DNA of 58,354 nucleotides from Eggerthellaceae bacterium (GTDB taxonomy: Bacteria; Actinomycetota; Coriobacteriia; Coriobacteriales; Eggerthellaceae), in the NCBI GenBank assembly GCA_017432445.1, contig JAFRJC010000096.1:1-58354 (forward strand), written 5' to 3'. Of this stretch, positions 53,219 to 58,354 are shown piece by piece; the stretch's first letter is position 1, and the number at the start of each line of letters is the position of its first letter. Below the pieces are notes generated by a model that worked only from the letters and a program-made list of their open reading frames with translations, had not been told where the DNA came from and ran no database searches. The position numbers and the translations under genes are program-made.

Positions 53219-54406
53219 ATGGCAGAGATTAAGACAATCGACCAACTGGATGCTGCAGGCAAGAAGGTTCTTGTCCGCGTCGATTTCAACGTTCCCGTCA
53301 AAGACGGCGTCGTATCGGACGATACCCGCATTCGCGCCGCTCTTCCCACCATCAAGAAGCTCGTCGAGCAGGGTGGACGCGTGATTCTCATGAGCCATCG
53401 CGGCAGGCCTTCGGGCACGGGTTTCGAGGAGGAGTTCTCGCTGCGTCCCGCCGCGCTTCACCTTGCCGAGGTCCTTGGCAAGCCTGTTGCCTTCGCTTCC
53501 GACATAGCAGGCGAAGATGCCCAGGCCAAAGCGGCAGCTCTTCAGGACGGCGAGATTCTGATCGTCGAGAACCTGCGCTTCGACAAGCGCGAGAAGAAGA
53601 ACGATCCTGAGTTCTGCGAAGAGCTCGCGAAGCTGGGCGAGGTGTACGTCAACGACGCTTTCGGAACTGCACATCGCGCGCATGCCTCCACGGCTGGTGT
53701 CGCCAAGCTGCTCCCGGCCTACGCCGGCTACCTGATGCAGCGCGAGGTTTCCACGCTCACCGGCATGCTCGACGACCCGAAGCGCCCCTTCGTGGCTATC
53801 CTGGGCGGTAGCAAGGTGTCCGACAAGATCCAGGTCATCGATGCCCTCATGGACAAGTGCGACACGCTGATCATCGGCGGCGGCATGTGCTTCACCTTCC
53901 TGCTGGCGCAGGGTTACGAGGTCGGCACGTCGCTGAAGGAAGAAGACTGGGTCGAGCGCGCCGGCGAGATGCTCAAGAAGGCAGAGGCCAAGGGCGTCAA
54001 GCTCATGCTTCCCGTCGACGTTGTCTGCGCAGACCGCTTTGCCGAGGATGCTGCCACCAAGACGGTCGACATCGATGCCATCCCCGCTGACATGATGGGC
54101 CTTGATATCGGCCCGAAGACGGTCGAGGCCTATGCAGCGGCCATCGCCGAGGCGCAGACCGTGTTCTGGAACGGCCCGATGGGCGTGTTCGAGATGGAGG
54201 CGTTTGCAGCCGGCACGAAGGGCGTTGCCGAGGCTGTTGCAGCTGCCAAGGACGCAGATACCATCATCGGCGGCGGCGACAGCGTTGCCGCGGTCAACAA
54301 GTTCAAGCTTGCAGATCAGATGACCTTCATCTCCACTGGCGGCGGCGCCTCCATGGAGCTCGTGGAGGGCAAGGAGCTGCCGGGCGTCGTGGCCCTGCAG
54401 GGTTAA
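53219..54406 (+). CDS. pgk: Phosphoglycerate kinase
   Basis: Makes ATP from 1,3-bisphosphoglycerate. The 395-residue protein opens with KKVLVRVDFNVPVKDG and has the substrate loop SHRGRP, ENLRFDKRE, FGTAHRAHAS, LGGSKVSDKI and the nucleotide loop WNGPMGVFE, ending with GGGDSVAAV and STGGGASMELVEGKELPG. ATG 53219 (MAEIKTIDQLD) with GATAGGAGAG is chosen over an upstream in-frame ATG at 53189. A strong terminator follows, so tpiA may depend on read-through or its own promoter. Confidence 0.97.
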   Translation: MAEIKTIDQLDAAGKKVLVRVDFNVPVKDGVVSDDTRIRAALPTIKKLVEQGGRVILMSHRGRPSGTGFEEEFSLRPAALHLAEVLGKPVAFASDIAGEDAQAKAAALQDGEILIVENLRFDKREKKNDPEFCEELAKLGEVYVNDAFGTAHRAHASTAGVAKLLPAYAGYLMQREVSTLTGMLDDPKRPFVAILGGSKVSDKIQVIDALMDKCDTLIIGGGMCFTFLLAQGYEVGTSLKEEDWVERAGEMLKKAEAKGVKLMLPVDVVCADRFAEDAATKTVDIDAIPADMMGLDIGPKTVEAYAAAIAEAQTVFWNGPMGVFEMEAFAAGTKGVAEAVAAAKDADTIIGGGDSVAAVNKFKLADQMTFISTGGGASMELVEGKELPGVVALQG

Positions 54407-54419
54407 AAGGATAATCTGG

Positions 54420-54459
54420 AAACGTGACCAAGAGGGGGAGTCCCTTTTGGTCACGTTTT
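54420..54459 (+). terminator. Rho-independent terminator between pgk and tpiA
   Basis: AAACGTGACCAA (54420-54431) pairs with TTGGTCACGTTT (54447-54458), 12 perfect pairs, followed by a short T-run. Confidence 0.82.
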
Positions 54460-54506
54460 CGCTATTTGGACATGCTGCCGAATAAAGGCAGCAGAAGGAG
54501 TGAGAC

Positions 54507-55277
54507 ATGGCACGTAAACCCCTGATGGCCGGCAACTGGAAGATGAACAACACCATTGGCGAGGCAGTTGTTCTGGCCCAGAACATTTCCAACCAGTACG
54601 AGGACCGTTGGGCTAACGAGTGCGACGTTGTCGTGTGCCCACCGTTCGTCGACCTAAAGCCGGCTAAGACCGTTTTCGAGTTCGACCGCGTCGAAATCGG
54701 CGTTGGCGCGCAGAATGTGCACTGGGCTGAGTCCGGTGCCTACACGGGCGAGATCTCGGTTGGAATGCTGAAGGAAATTGGCTGCGGCTGGTGCATCATT
54801 GGCCATTCTGAGCGTCGTGGCTATTTCGGAGAGACGAACGAAGACGTCAACAAGAAGGCCAAGGCCCTCATTGACGGGCAGATCAAGCCTATCATCTGCG
54901 TCGGCGAATCGCTGGCAGTGCGTGATGAGGGTACGACCCTCGACTTCGTGTGCGCCCAAGTGCGTGCGGCTTTTGCCGGTATAGACGGATCCCTTGCTCA
55001 GAGCTGCGTCGTCGCATACGAGCCCATCTGGGCTATTGGAACGGGCCGCACTGCTACGCCCGAGCAGGCTCAGGAGGTTTGCGCCGCCATTCGCGTGACT
55101 CTATCCGAGATGTACGGTGCCGAGGTTGCCGAAGCCATGCGCGTGCTGTACGGCGGATCGATGAACCCTGGCAACGTCGAAGAGCTCATCGCCCAGCCCG
55201 ATATCGACGGTGGCTTGATCGGCGGAGCTGCGCTTAAGGCTGAATCGTTCATCCAACTGATTAAAGCCTGCCTCTAA
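54507..55277 (+). CDS. tpiA: Triosephosphate isomerase
   Basis: Interconverts dihydroxyacetone phosphate and glyceraldehyde-3-phosphate. The 256-residue barrel has Lys12 in GNWKMN, catalytic His100 in IIGHSERR and Glu172 in AYEPIWAIGTG, with the phosphate loop LYGGSMNPGN and GGLIGGAAL. ATG 54507 follows GAAGGAG. It comes after gap and pgk, beyond the terminator at 54420. Confidence 0.97.
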   Translation: MARKPLMAGNWKMNNTIGEAVVLAQNISNQYEDRWANECDVVVCPPFVDLKPAKTVFEFDRVEIGVGAQNVHWAESGAYTGEISVGMLKEIGCGWCIIGHSERRGYFGETNEDVNKKAKALIDGQIKPIICVGESLAVRDEGTTLDFVCAQVRAAFAGIDGSLAQSCVVAYEPIWAIGTGRTATPEQAQEVCAAIRVTLSEMYGAEVAEAMRVLYGGSMNPGNVEELIAQPDIDGGLIGGAALKAESFIQLIKACL

Positions 55278-55333
55278 CATCTTGAGAATGCACCGCTCTT
55301 CTTGTATGGGCTGTGCATTTTAATCGAGATGTT
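55276..55333 (+). terminator. Two-tier stem after tpiA
   Basis: AATGCAC (55287-55293) pairs with GTGCATT (55313-55319), followed by TT; an outer pair AACATCT (55276-55282)/AGATGTT (55327-55333) extends it. The outer left arm begins at the last bases of tpiA. Confidence 0.5.
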
Positions 55334-55362
55334 GTGGGGTTGTGTGGAATATAAGGGAAGCA

Positions 55363-55391
55363 TTCCCGCTTGATGTTGGCTTAGCTATAAT
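55363..55391 (+). promoter_or_regulatory. secG promoter
   Basis: Consensus TATAAT at 55386-55391 with a weak -35 (TTCCCG, 55363-55368) at 17 bases, about 42 bp before the secG start. Confidence 0.55.
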
Positions 55392-55432
55392 AGTGAGCTT
55401 GTGAACTGTACTAACGGAAGTGGAGTGTAAAC

Positions 55433-55684
55433 GTGAATCCGTTGCTTGCAATATTGCTTTTGCTGCTGCTCGTTTCGGGCGTTGGCCTTATCATTTTCAT
55501 CTTGCTGCACTCTGGCAAGGGTACTGGCGTATCCGATATGATCGCCAGCTCGATGTATGCCAACCAGGGTACGAGCATCGTCGAGAAAAACCTCGACCGC
55601 ATCACGATCGTGTTGGGTATCGTGTTTTTCGTCGTCATCGTGGCGCTTATGTTTGTTTATCCGCAAGGAACGATTCAGTACTAA
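55433..55684 (+). CDS. secG: Preprotein translocase subunit SecG
   Basis: An 83-residue membrane component of SecYEG. Two hydrophobic helices, about 3-26 and 58-77, flank a loop with HSGKGTGVSDMI and MYANQGTSIVEKNLDR, the usual SecG pattern. Start GTG 55433 lies after a weak TGGAG site. It ends the glycolytic block and is followed by the tRNA-Leu gene. Confidence 0.93.
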   Translation: MNPLLAILLLLLLVSGVGLIIFILLHSGKGTGVSDMIASSMYANQGTSIVEKNLDRITIVLGIVFFVVIVALMFVYPQGTIQY

Positions 55685-55692
55685 ATTTCTAC

Positions 55693-55721
55693 TTCACAAC
55701 TGCGCCGCGTTCGGTTAGAAT
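55693..55721 (+). promoter_or_regulatory. tRNA-Leu promoter
   Basis: TTCACA (55693-55698), 17-base spacer, TAGAAT (55716-55721), 26 bp before the mature tRNA 5' end. Confidence 0.65.
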
Positions 55722-55746
55722 AACGGACGTTGCACGCGCAACACCT

Positions 55747-55837
55747 GTCGGAGTGGCGGAATTGGCAGACGCGCTAGCTTGAGGTGCTAGTGCCTATAAC
55801 CAAGGGCATGCGGGTTCAAGTCCCGCCTCCGACACCA
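55747..55837 (+). tRNA. tRNA-Leu (anticodon GAG)
   Basis: The acceptor stem GTCGGAG pairs with CTCCGAC; the anticodon loop is TTGAGGT between CTAGC and GCTAG, giving GAG. The long variable arm (type II) fits leucine. CCA is encoded in the gene. Confidence 0.95.
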
Positions 55838-55845
55838 AAAACAAG

Positions 55846-55869
55846 AGGCCGCCTTCGGGCGGCCTTTCA
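55846..55869 (+). terminator. Terminator after tRNA-Leu
   Basis: AGGCCGCC (55846-55853), TTCG loop, GGCGGCCT (55858-55865) and a short T-run. Confidence 0.8.
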
Positions 55870-55874
55870 CTTTT

Positions 55875-55949
55875 GAAATCCTCCACAACTAGCGATTACA
55901 TGCGTAGGCCGGCGTTGGGTGTACGCAATACGGACATGTGGAGGATTCC
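55875..55949. repeat. Hairpin repeat, copy A
   Basis: About 73 bases bounded by AATCCTCCACA (55877-55887) and its exact inverse TGTGGAGGATT (55937-55947). Inside, TGCGTA and TACGCA also pair. It shares GAAATC, TCCAC, GCGATT, TGCGTAGGC and GTGGAGGAT in the same order with copy C at 56021. A related truncated lead, GAAATCATGCACG, sits at 55962. The 368-bp stretch between tRNA-Leu and tRNA-Gly otherwise has no gene. Confidence 0.7.
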
Positions 55950-56020
55950 AAAAGGTTTGCCGAAATCATGCACGCTGGTAAGCAGGTATTTCTTTCCTGG
56001 GTATTGATGGATGTATGCAC

Positions 56021-56096
56021 GAAATCATCCACGAGGCGCGATTCTGTGCGTAGGCAGACGCCAGTTGTCCGTAATGAGCCTTCGTGGAGGATGGAA
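56021..56096. repeat. Hairpin repeat, copy C
   Basis: ATCATCCACGA (56024-56034) pairs with TCGTGGAGGAT (56082-56092) with one mismatch. It aligns along its length with copy A, including GCGATT and TGCGTAGGC, so the two are diverged copies of one element. Confidence 0.65.
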
Positions 56097-56193
56097 TAGG
56101 TGCGCGATCCGCGCTAATGTCCTCATTCTGGCTGCACGATATGCTTCTATGGAATACTGCTTGTGATGATTGAAAAATCTCAGAAAAAAGTTC

Positions 56194-56222
56194 TTGCATA
56201 GAGCATACAGTACGTGTAATAT
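56194..56222 (+). promoter_or_regulatory. tRNA-Gly promoter
   Basis: TTGCAT (56194-56199), 17-base spacer, TAATAT (56217-56222), 14 bp before tRNA-Gly. Confidence 0.6.
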
Positions 56223-56235
56223 AACTCCTTGCGAC

Positions 56236-56311
56236 GCGGACATGGCTCAGCTGGTAGAGCACCACCTTGCCAAGGTGGGGGTCGCGGGTTCGAACCCCGT
56301 TGTCCGCTCCA
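56236..56311 (+). tRNA. tRNA-Gly (anticodon GCC)
   Basis: Acceptor GCGGACA pairs with TGTCCGC; anticodon loop TTGCCAA between CCACC and GGTGG gives GCC. T-arm GGTTCGAACCC is standard and CCA is encoded. Confidence 0.96.
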
Positions 56312-56320
56312 GAATGCTAG

Positions 56321-56348
56321 AAGGCCGGTCTTCAAAGGCCGGCCTTTT
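56321..56348 (+). terminator. Terminator-like stem after tRNA-Gly
   Basis: AAGGCCGG (56321-56328) pairs with CCGGCCTT (56339-56346), followed by TT. It lies between tRNA-Gly and tRNA-Cys. Confidence 0.7.
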
Positions 56349-56367
56349 CACTAGCGACACGTAGCGT

Positions 56368-56441
56368 GGCGACGTGGCCAAGTGGTAAGGCAGAGGCCTG
56401 CAAAGCCTTCACCCCCGGTTCGAATCCGGGCGTCGCCTCCA
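56368..56441 (+). tRNA. tRNA-Cys (anticodon GCA)
   Basis: Acceptor GGCGACG pairs with CGTCGCC; anticodon loop CTGCAAA gives GCA. T-arm GGTTCGAATCC and an encoded CCA are present. No separate promoter is obvious, so read-through from tRNA-Gly is likely. Confidence 0.95.
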
Positions 56442-56467
56442 ACTTTTCAACCAAACCATTCTCTCTA

Positions 56468-56490
56468 GAGCTGCGTTTTCGCAGCTCGTC
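56468..56490 (+). terminator. Hairpin after tRNA-Cys
   Basis: GAGCTGCG (56468-56475), TTTT loop, CGCAGCTC (56480-56487), weak T-tract. Confidence 0.6.
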
Positions 56491-56605
56491 TATTTCTGTA
56501 TTAAGGGAATGATTCTGGTTTCGGGTGGCGCTCAGCACTATTGTTGGGATAGCGGCCCGTTACGTGATGAACTTATGTTGTTGGACGCATGCTTGAAATA
56601 CCCTT

Positions 56606-56633
56606 TTGACAGATTCTTTCAATCTGATACACT
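56606..56633 (+). promoter_or_regulatory. tRNA-Val promoter
   Basis: Consensus TTGACA (56606-56611), 16-base spacer, TACACT (56628-56633). Confidence 0.65.
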
Positions 56634-56672
56634 ATCCAATCGCTGACGCGAAAGCGAAAGCACCCAAAGAGC

Positions 56673-56747
56673 GGGCGTTTAGCTCAGGGGGAGAGCGCTT
56701 CCCTGACACGGAAGAGGCCACAAGTTCAAATCTTGTAACGCCCACCA
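56673..56747 (+). tRNA. tRNA-Val (anticodon GAC)
   Basis: Acceptor GGGCGTT pairs with AACGCCC; anticodon loop CTGACAC between CTTCC and GGAAG gives GAC. CCA is encoded. Its 3' side faces the accessory-looking Fic region. Confidence 0.95.
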
Positions 56748-56758
56748 CGAACAACGGT

Positions 56759-56791
56759 CCCTCACCTGCGATAATGCAGGGAGGGGCTTTT
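56759..56791 (+). terminator. Terminator after tRNA-Val
   Basis: CCCTC-A-CCTGC pairs with GCAGG-GAGGG around GATAAT (56759-56785), followed by GC and four T residues. Confidence 0.7.
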
Positions 56792-56810
56792 GCCATTCAG
56801 GGCTTGTACA

Positions 56811-56842
56811 CCAAATGTATCCCAAAATGTATCCCAAATTTC
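56811..56842 (+). repeat. Short tandem direct repeats downstream of tRNA-Val
   Basis: CCAAATGTATC (56811-56821), CCAAAATGTATC (56822-56833) and partial CCAAATTTC (56834-56842) lie in tandem. Such arrays beside a tRNA can be recombinase arm sites left by an integrated element; no integrase gene is visible. Confidence 0.55.
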
Positions 56843-56862
56843 AGGTAAGTGCGGCTACTCAC

Positions 56863-56924
56863 TTTGGCCGAGCCCATCTTGTCGTATAGTATGAATAGCT
56901 TATTATTGCCGATATCGGCAATAA
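56863..56924 (+). promoter_or_regulatory. Promoter and perfect 22-bp palindrome upstream of fic
   Basis: TTTGGC (56863-56868), 16-base spacer and TATAGT (56885-56890) form a candidate promoter. Immediately downstream is a perfect palindrome at 56903-56924 whose left half is TTATTGCCGAT. The position, over the expected start of transcription, suits a repressor site. A second possible -10 is TACAAT at 56940. Confidence 0.65.
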
Positions 56925-56984
56925 ATATCGAAATTCTGCTACAATGACCCCATCAGGTTATTGACGATAAGGAGCCGAAGCCCG

Positions 56985-57875
56985 ATGGGGTATCTTTCCG
57001 TAGCAGAGATTGCCGAGCTGTGGGGCGTATCCGAGAGAAGCGTTAGGAATTACTGCGCTCAAGGCCGCGTGCCGGGTGCGTTCCTGACGGGTAAGACCTG
57101 GAACATTCCTGCAGACGCTACGAAGCCGATGCGATCCAATGCGAAAGCCACCGATGGCAGCCCTCTTCTCTCGCGCCTGCGCGAAGAGAAGGCCGACAAG
57201 GTCAAGGGAGGTATCTACCAAAAGATCCAGGTTGAGCTCACCTACAATTCCAACCACATCGAGGGAAGCAGGCTTTCCTTGGATCAAACGCGCCTCATCT
57301 TCGAAACGGCGACCGTCGGCTTCGAGAGCGAATCTCTGCGCGTAGACGACATCGTGGAGACCCAAAACCACTTCCGCGCCATCGACTTCATCATCGACCA
57401 TACGCAGGACCCCGTTTCGGAAGCGATGATCAAGGAGCTGCATCGCATCATGAAGTCAAGCACCACCGATGCCTCTAAGGACTGGTTCGCCGTTGGGGAT
57501 TACAAGCGACTTCCGAACGAAGTCGGCGGACACGAAACCGCGTTGCCCGAAGAAGTTGCCAAGGAGATGAAATCGCTCCTGAAGGCGTACGACCCACTCG
57601 CCCGCCACGCCCTCGAAAGCATCATCGACTTCCATGTACGATTCGAGCGCATTCACCCCTTCCAAGACGGGAACGGCCGCGTAGGCAGGCTCGTCATGTT
57701 CAAGGAATGCCTTGCCAACGACATAGTGCCGTTCATCATCTCCGATGACATGAAGGCCTTCTACTATCGCGGGCTAGCCGAGTGGGACGCGGAGAGAGGC
57801 TACCTTACCGATACCTGCCTTGCCGCGCAGGACAGGTTCAAGGCAACGCTCGACTACTTCAGGATTGCGTACTGA
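56985..57875 (+). CDS. Fic-domain protein (class II) with N-terminal helix-turn-helix
   Basis: A 296-residue protein of the Fic family, enzymes that usually AMPylate target proteins. Residues 1-45 form an excisionase-like HTH (YLSVAEIAELWGVSERSVRNY). The inhibitory helix motif SxxxEG is Ser89-NHI-Glu93-Gly94, N-terminal to the Fic core, so it is class II and likely held inactive by itself. The catalytic motif HPFQDGNGRVGR runs from His224 to Arg235 and is complete. ATG 56985 has AAGGAG at the right distance; an in-frame TTG at 56961 is less likely. The HTH and the palindrome upstream suggest autoregulation. No antitoxin gene is seen. Confidence 0.9.
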   Translation: MGYLSVAEIAELWGVSERSVRNYCAQGRVPGAFLTGKTWNIPADATKPMRSNAKATDGSPLLSRLREEKADKVKGGIYQKIQVELTYNSNHIEGSRLSLDQTRLIFETATVGFESESLRVDDIVETQNHFRAIDFIIDHTQDPVSEAMIKELHRIMKSSTTDASKDWFAVGDYKRLPNEVGGHETALPEEVAKEMKSLLKAYDPLARHALESIIDFHVRFERIHPFQDGNGRVGRLVMFKECLANDIVPFIISDDMKAFYYRGLAEWDAERGYLTDTCLAAQDRFKATLDYFRIAY

Positions 57876-57876
57876 C

Positions 57877-58038
57877 ATGAACATCGAAGACTGCGTCCAA
57901 GATTGCCGGAACTCGGGCCTCACCAGCTGGGAGCTTGTCGCCTACGACCGAAAAGCCCTACACTCCCCTCATGTCCGTTTTCGGGTGGCTCGGCTCAATA
58001 CCGATATGTCTGAAAAGAGAAAAGCTCTTCGGCGCTGA
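57877..58038 (+). pseudogene. Probable remnant of a transglutaminase-like gene
   Basis: A 53-codon frame starts one base after the fic stop. Its first 23 residues (MNIEDCVQDCRNSGLTSWEL and next few) resemble the N-terminus of small transglutaminase-like proteins, from family memory. The sequence then changes after VAYD to an unrelated basic tail and stops. The expected catalytic Cys region is absent. I take it as a truncated remnant; a genuine small protein cannot be excluded. No other gene is visible between here and the MerR promoter at 58135. Confidence 0.4.
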
Positions 58039-58134
58039 TGCCAGAAATTCCAGGCAATTCATGCTGAAAATATCCCATATCGTCCCCGCTGACGCCACTC
58101 TGCTCCGACCGCTACAATTTCTCGTATACGGCCG

Positions 58135-58165
58135 TTGACTCTCCCCGAAGGGGAGACCTTACAGT
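58135..58165 (+). promoter_or_regulatory. MerR-type promoter with 19-base spacer
   Basis: TTGACT (58135-58140) and TACAGT (58160-58165) are 19 bases apart, the overlong spacing typical of MerR-controlled promoters. The spacer holds the dyad CTCCCC-GAA-GGGGAG, the expected MerR dimer site. Confidence 0.8.
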
Positions 58166-58195
58166 AGGCTCGAAGAGAGGAAAGGAGGCGAGGAA

Positions 58196-58354
58196 ATGCT
58201 GAAGATCGGCGAATTCTCGAAGCTGTCGATGCTGACAGTGAAGACGCTGCGCTTCTACGAGAAGGAAGGGCTGCTCGAGCCCGCGTCCGTGGACGCATGG
58301 ACGGGGTACCGCCTGTACGAGACCGCGCAGCTGCAGTTGGCCGCCCGCATAAAG
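58196..58354 (+). CDS. MerR-family transcriptional regulator, N-terminal part
   Basis: The 53 visible residues form a MerR winged helix: MLKIGEFSKLSMLTVKTLRF then YEKEGLLEP and a WTGYRLYE segment. The gene runs off the end of the window, so the effector domain is unseen; the regulator could be of the GyrI-like or multidrug-binding type, but this cannot be told. ATG 58196 follows AAAGGAGGCGAGG. The promoter immediately upstream with a 19-base spacer and central dyad indicates the protein controls its own gene. Confidence 0.88.
   Translation, partial: MLKIGEFSKLSMLTVKTLRFYEKEGLLEPASVDAWTGYRLYETAQLQLAARIK

Noticed and set aside
52307-54592. 761-codon minus-strand frame across gap and pgk
   Set aside because: It crosses two conserved genes, their intergenic gap and a terminator, and shows no protein family features; a by-product of G+C-rich codon use.
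55870-56100. CRISPR array between tRNA genes
   Set aside because: The repeats are only two or three, diverged, unevenly spaced and hairpin-bounded, with no cas genes.

Overview
This window looks like chromosomal DNA of an anaerobic, moderately high-G+C actinobacterium of the class Coriobacteriia (Eggerthellaceae-like). That is an inference from gene content and order: a SepIVA-like/DUF177/rpmF block ahead of plsX-rnc-smc-ftsY-ffh, a uvrA-uvrC-rapZ-yvcK-whiA-gap-pgk-tpiA-secG block, an anaerobe-type pyruvate phosphate dikinase, folate-type TrmFO, a class B sortase and GTG/TTG starts. No rRNA gene is present to confirm it. Most of the window is housekeeping; I do not see a complete novel defence or biosynthetic system.

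Layout. 1-6.5 kb: the end of an acidic protein, a two-domain polyphosphate:AMP phosphotransferase, sortase B, purM, purN and an XdhC-like protein, with two nested palindromic elements in the gaps. 6.6-17.2 kb: SepIVA-like coiled-coil protein, DUF177, L32, PlsX, RNase III, SMC, FtsY, Ffh and a signal-less leucine-rich-repeat protein. 17.2-19.9 kb: rpsP-khpA-rimM-trmD, then lepB. 20-36 kb: a mixed block with glyQS, a secreted lipoprotein nuclease, an OmpR-type two-component system facing a CsoR-regulated copper operon (csoR-copA-copZ), ppdK, mnmA, mtnA and azlCD. 36-40.3 kb: rplS, rnhB, yraN, comM, dprA, which in many bacteria follow trmD directly, so the 20-36 kb block seems to split an ancestral cluster. 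40.4-42.8 kb: xerC and trmFO on the minus strand. 42.9-55.7 kb: a hydroxyacid dehydrogenase, nucleotide excision repair (uvrA, uvrC), rapZ-yvcK-whiA, triose-phase glycolysis genes and secG. 55.7-58.35 kb: four tRNA genes (Leu, Gly, Cys, Val), hairpin repeats, then an accessory-looking end with a class II Fic protein behind a perfect palindrome, a broken gene and a MerR regulator cut by the window end.

How genes work together. SRP (Ffh), its receptor (FtsY), SecG and signal peptidase LepB cover protein export; rpsP, rplS, rpmF, rimM, trmD, khpA, mnmA, trmFO and glyQS cover translation; smc, xerC and the SepIVA-like protein cover chromosome and division functions; comM and dprA DNA uptake; uvrA/uvrC repair, with a candidate LexA box. 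Gap, Pgk, Tpi and PpdK form the lower glycolytic section. Several promoters with good -35/-10 spacing are visible, notably for rpsP, rplS, rpmF, csoR, azlC, gap, secG, the tRNAs and merR.

The most interesting leads are an 11-residue tandem-repeat tail and an apparent active-site Asp-to-Asn change in RNase III, the LRR gene 6 bp behind ffh, a Met-rich and acidic sensor loop in the histidine kinase beside the copper operon, dispersed hairpin repeats between tRNA genes, a 159-bp nested palindrome between purM and purN, an SD-sequestering hairpin before yraN, and the Fic/palindrome unit downstream of tRNA-Val.
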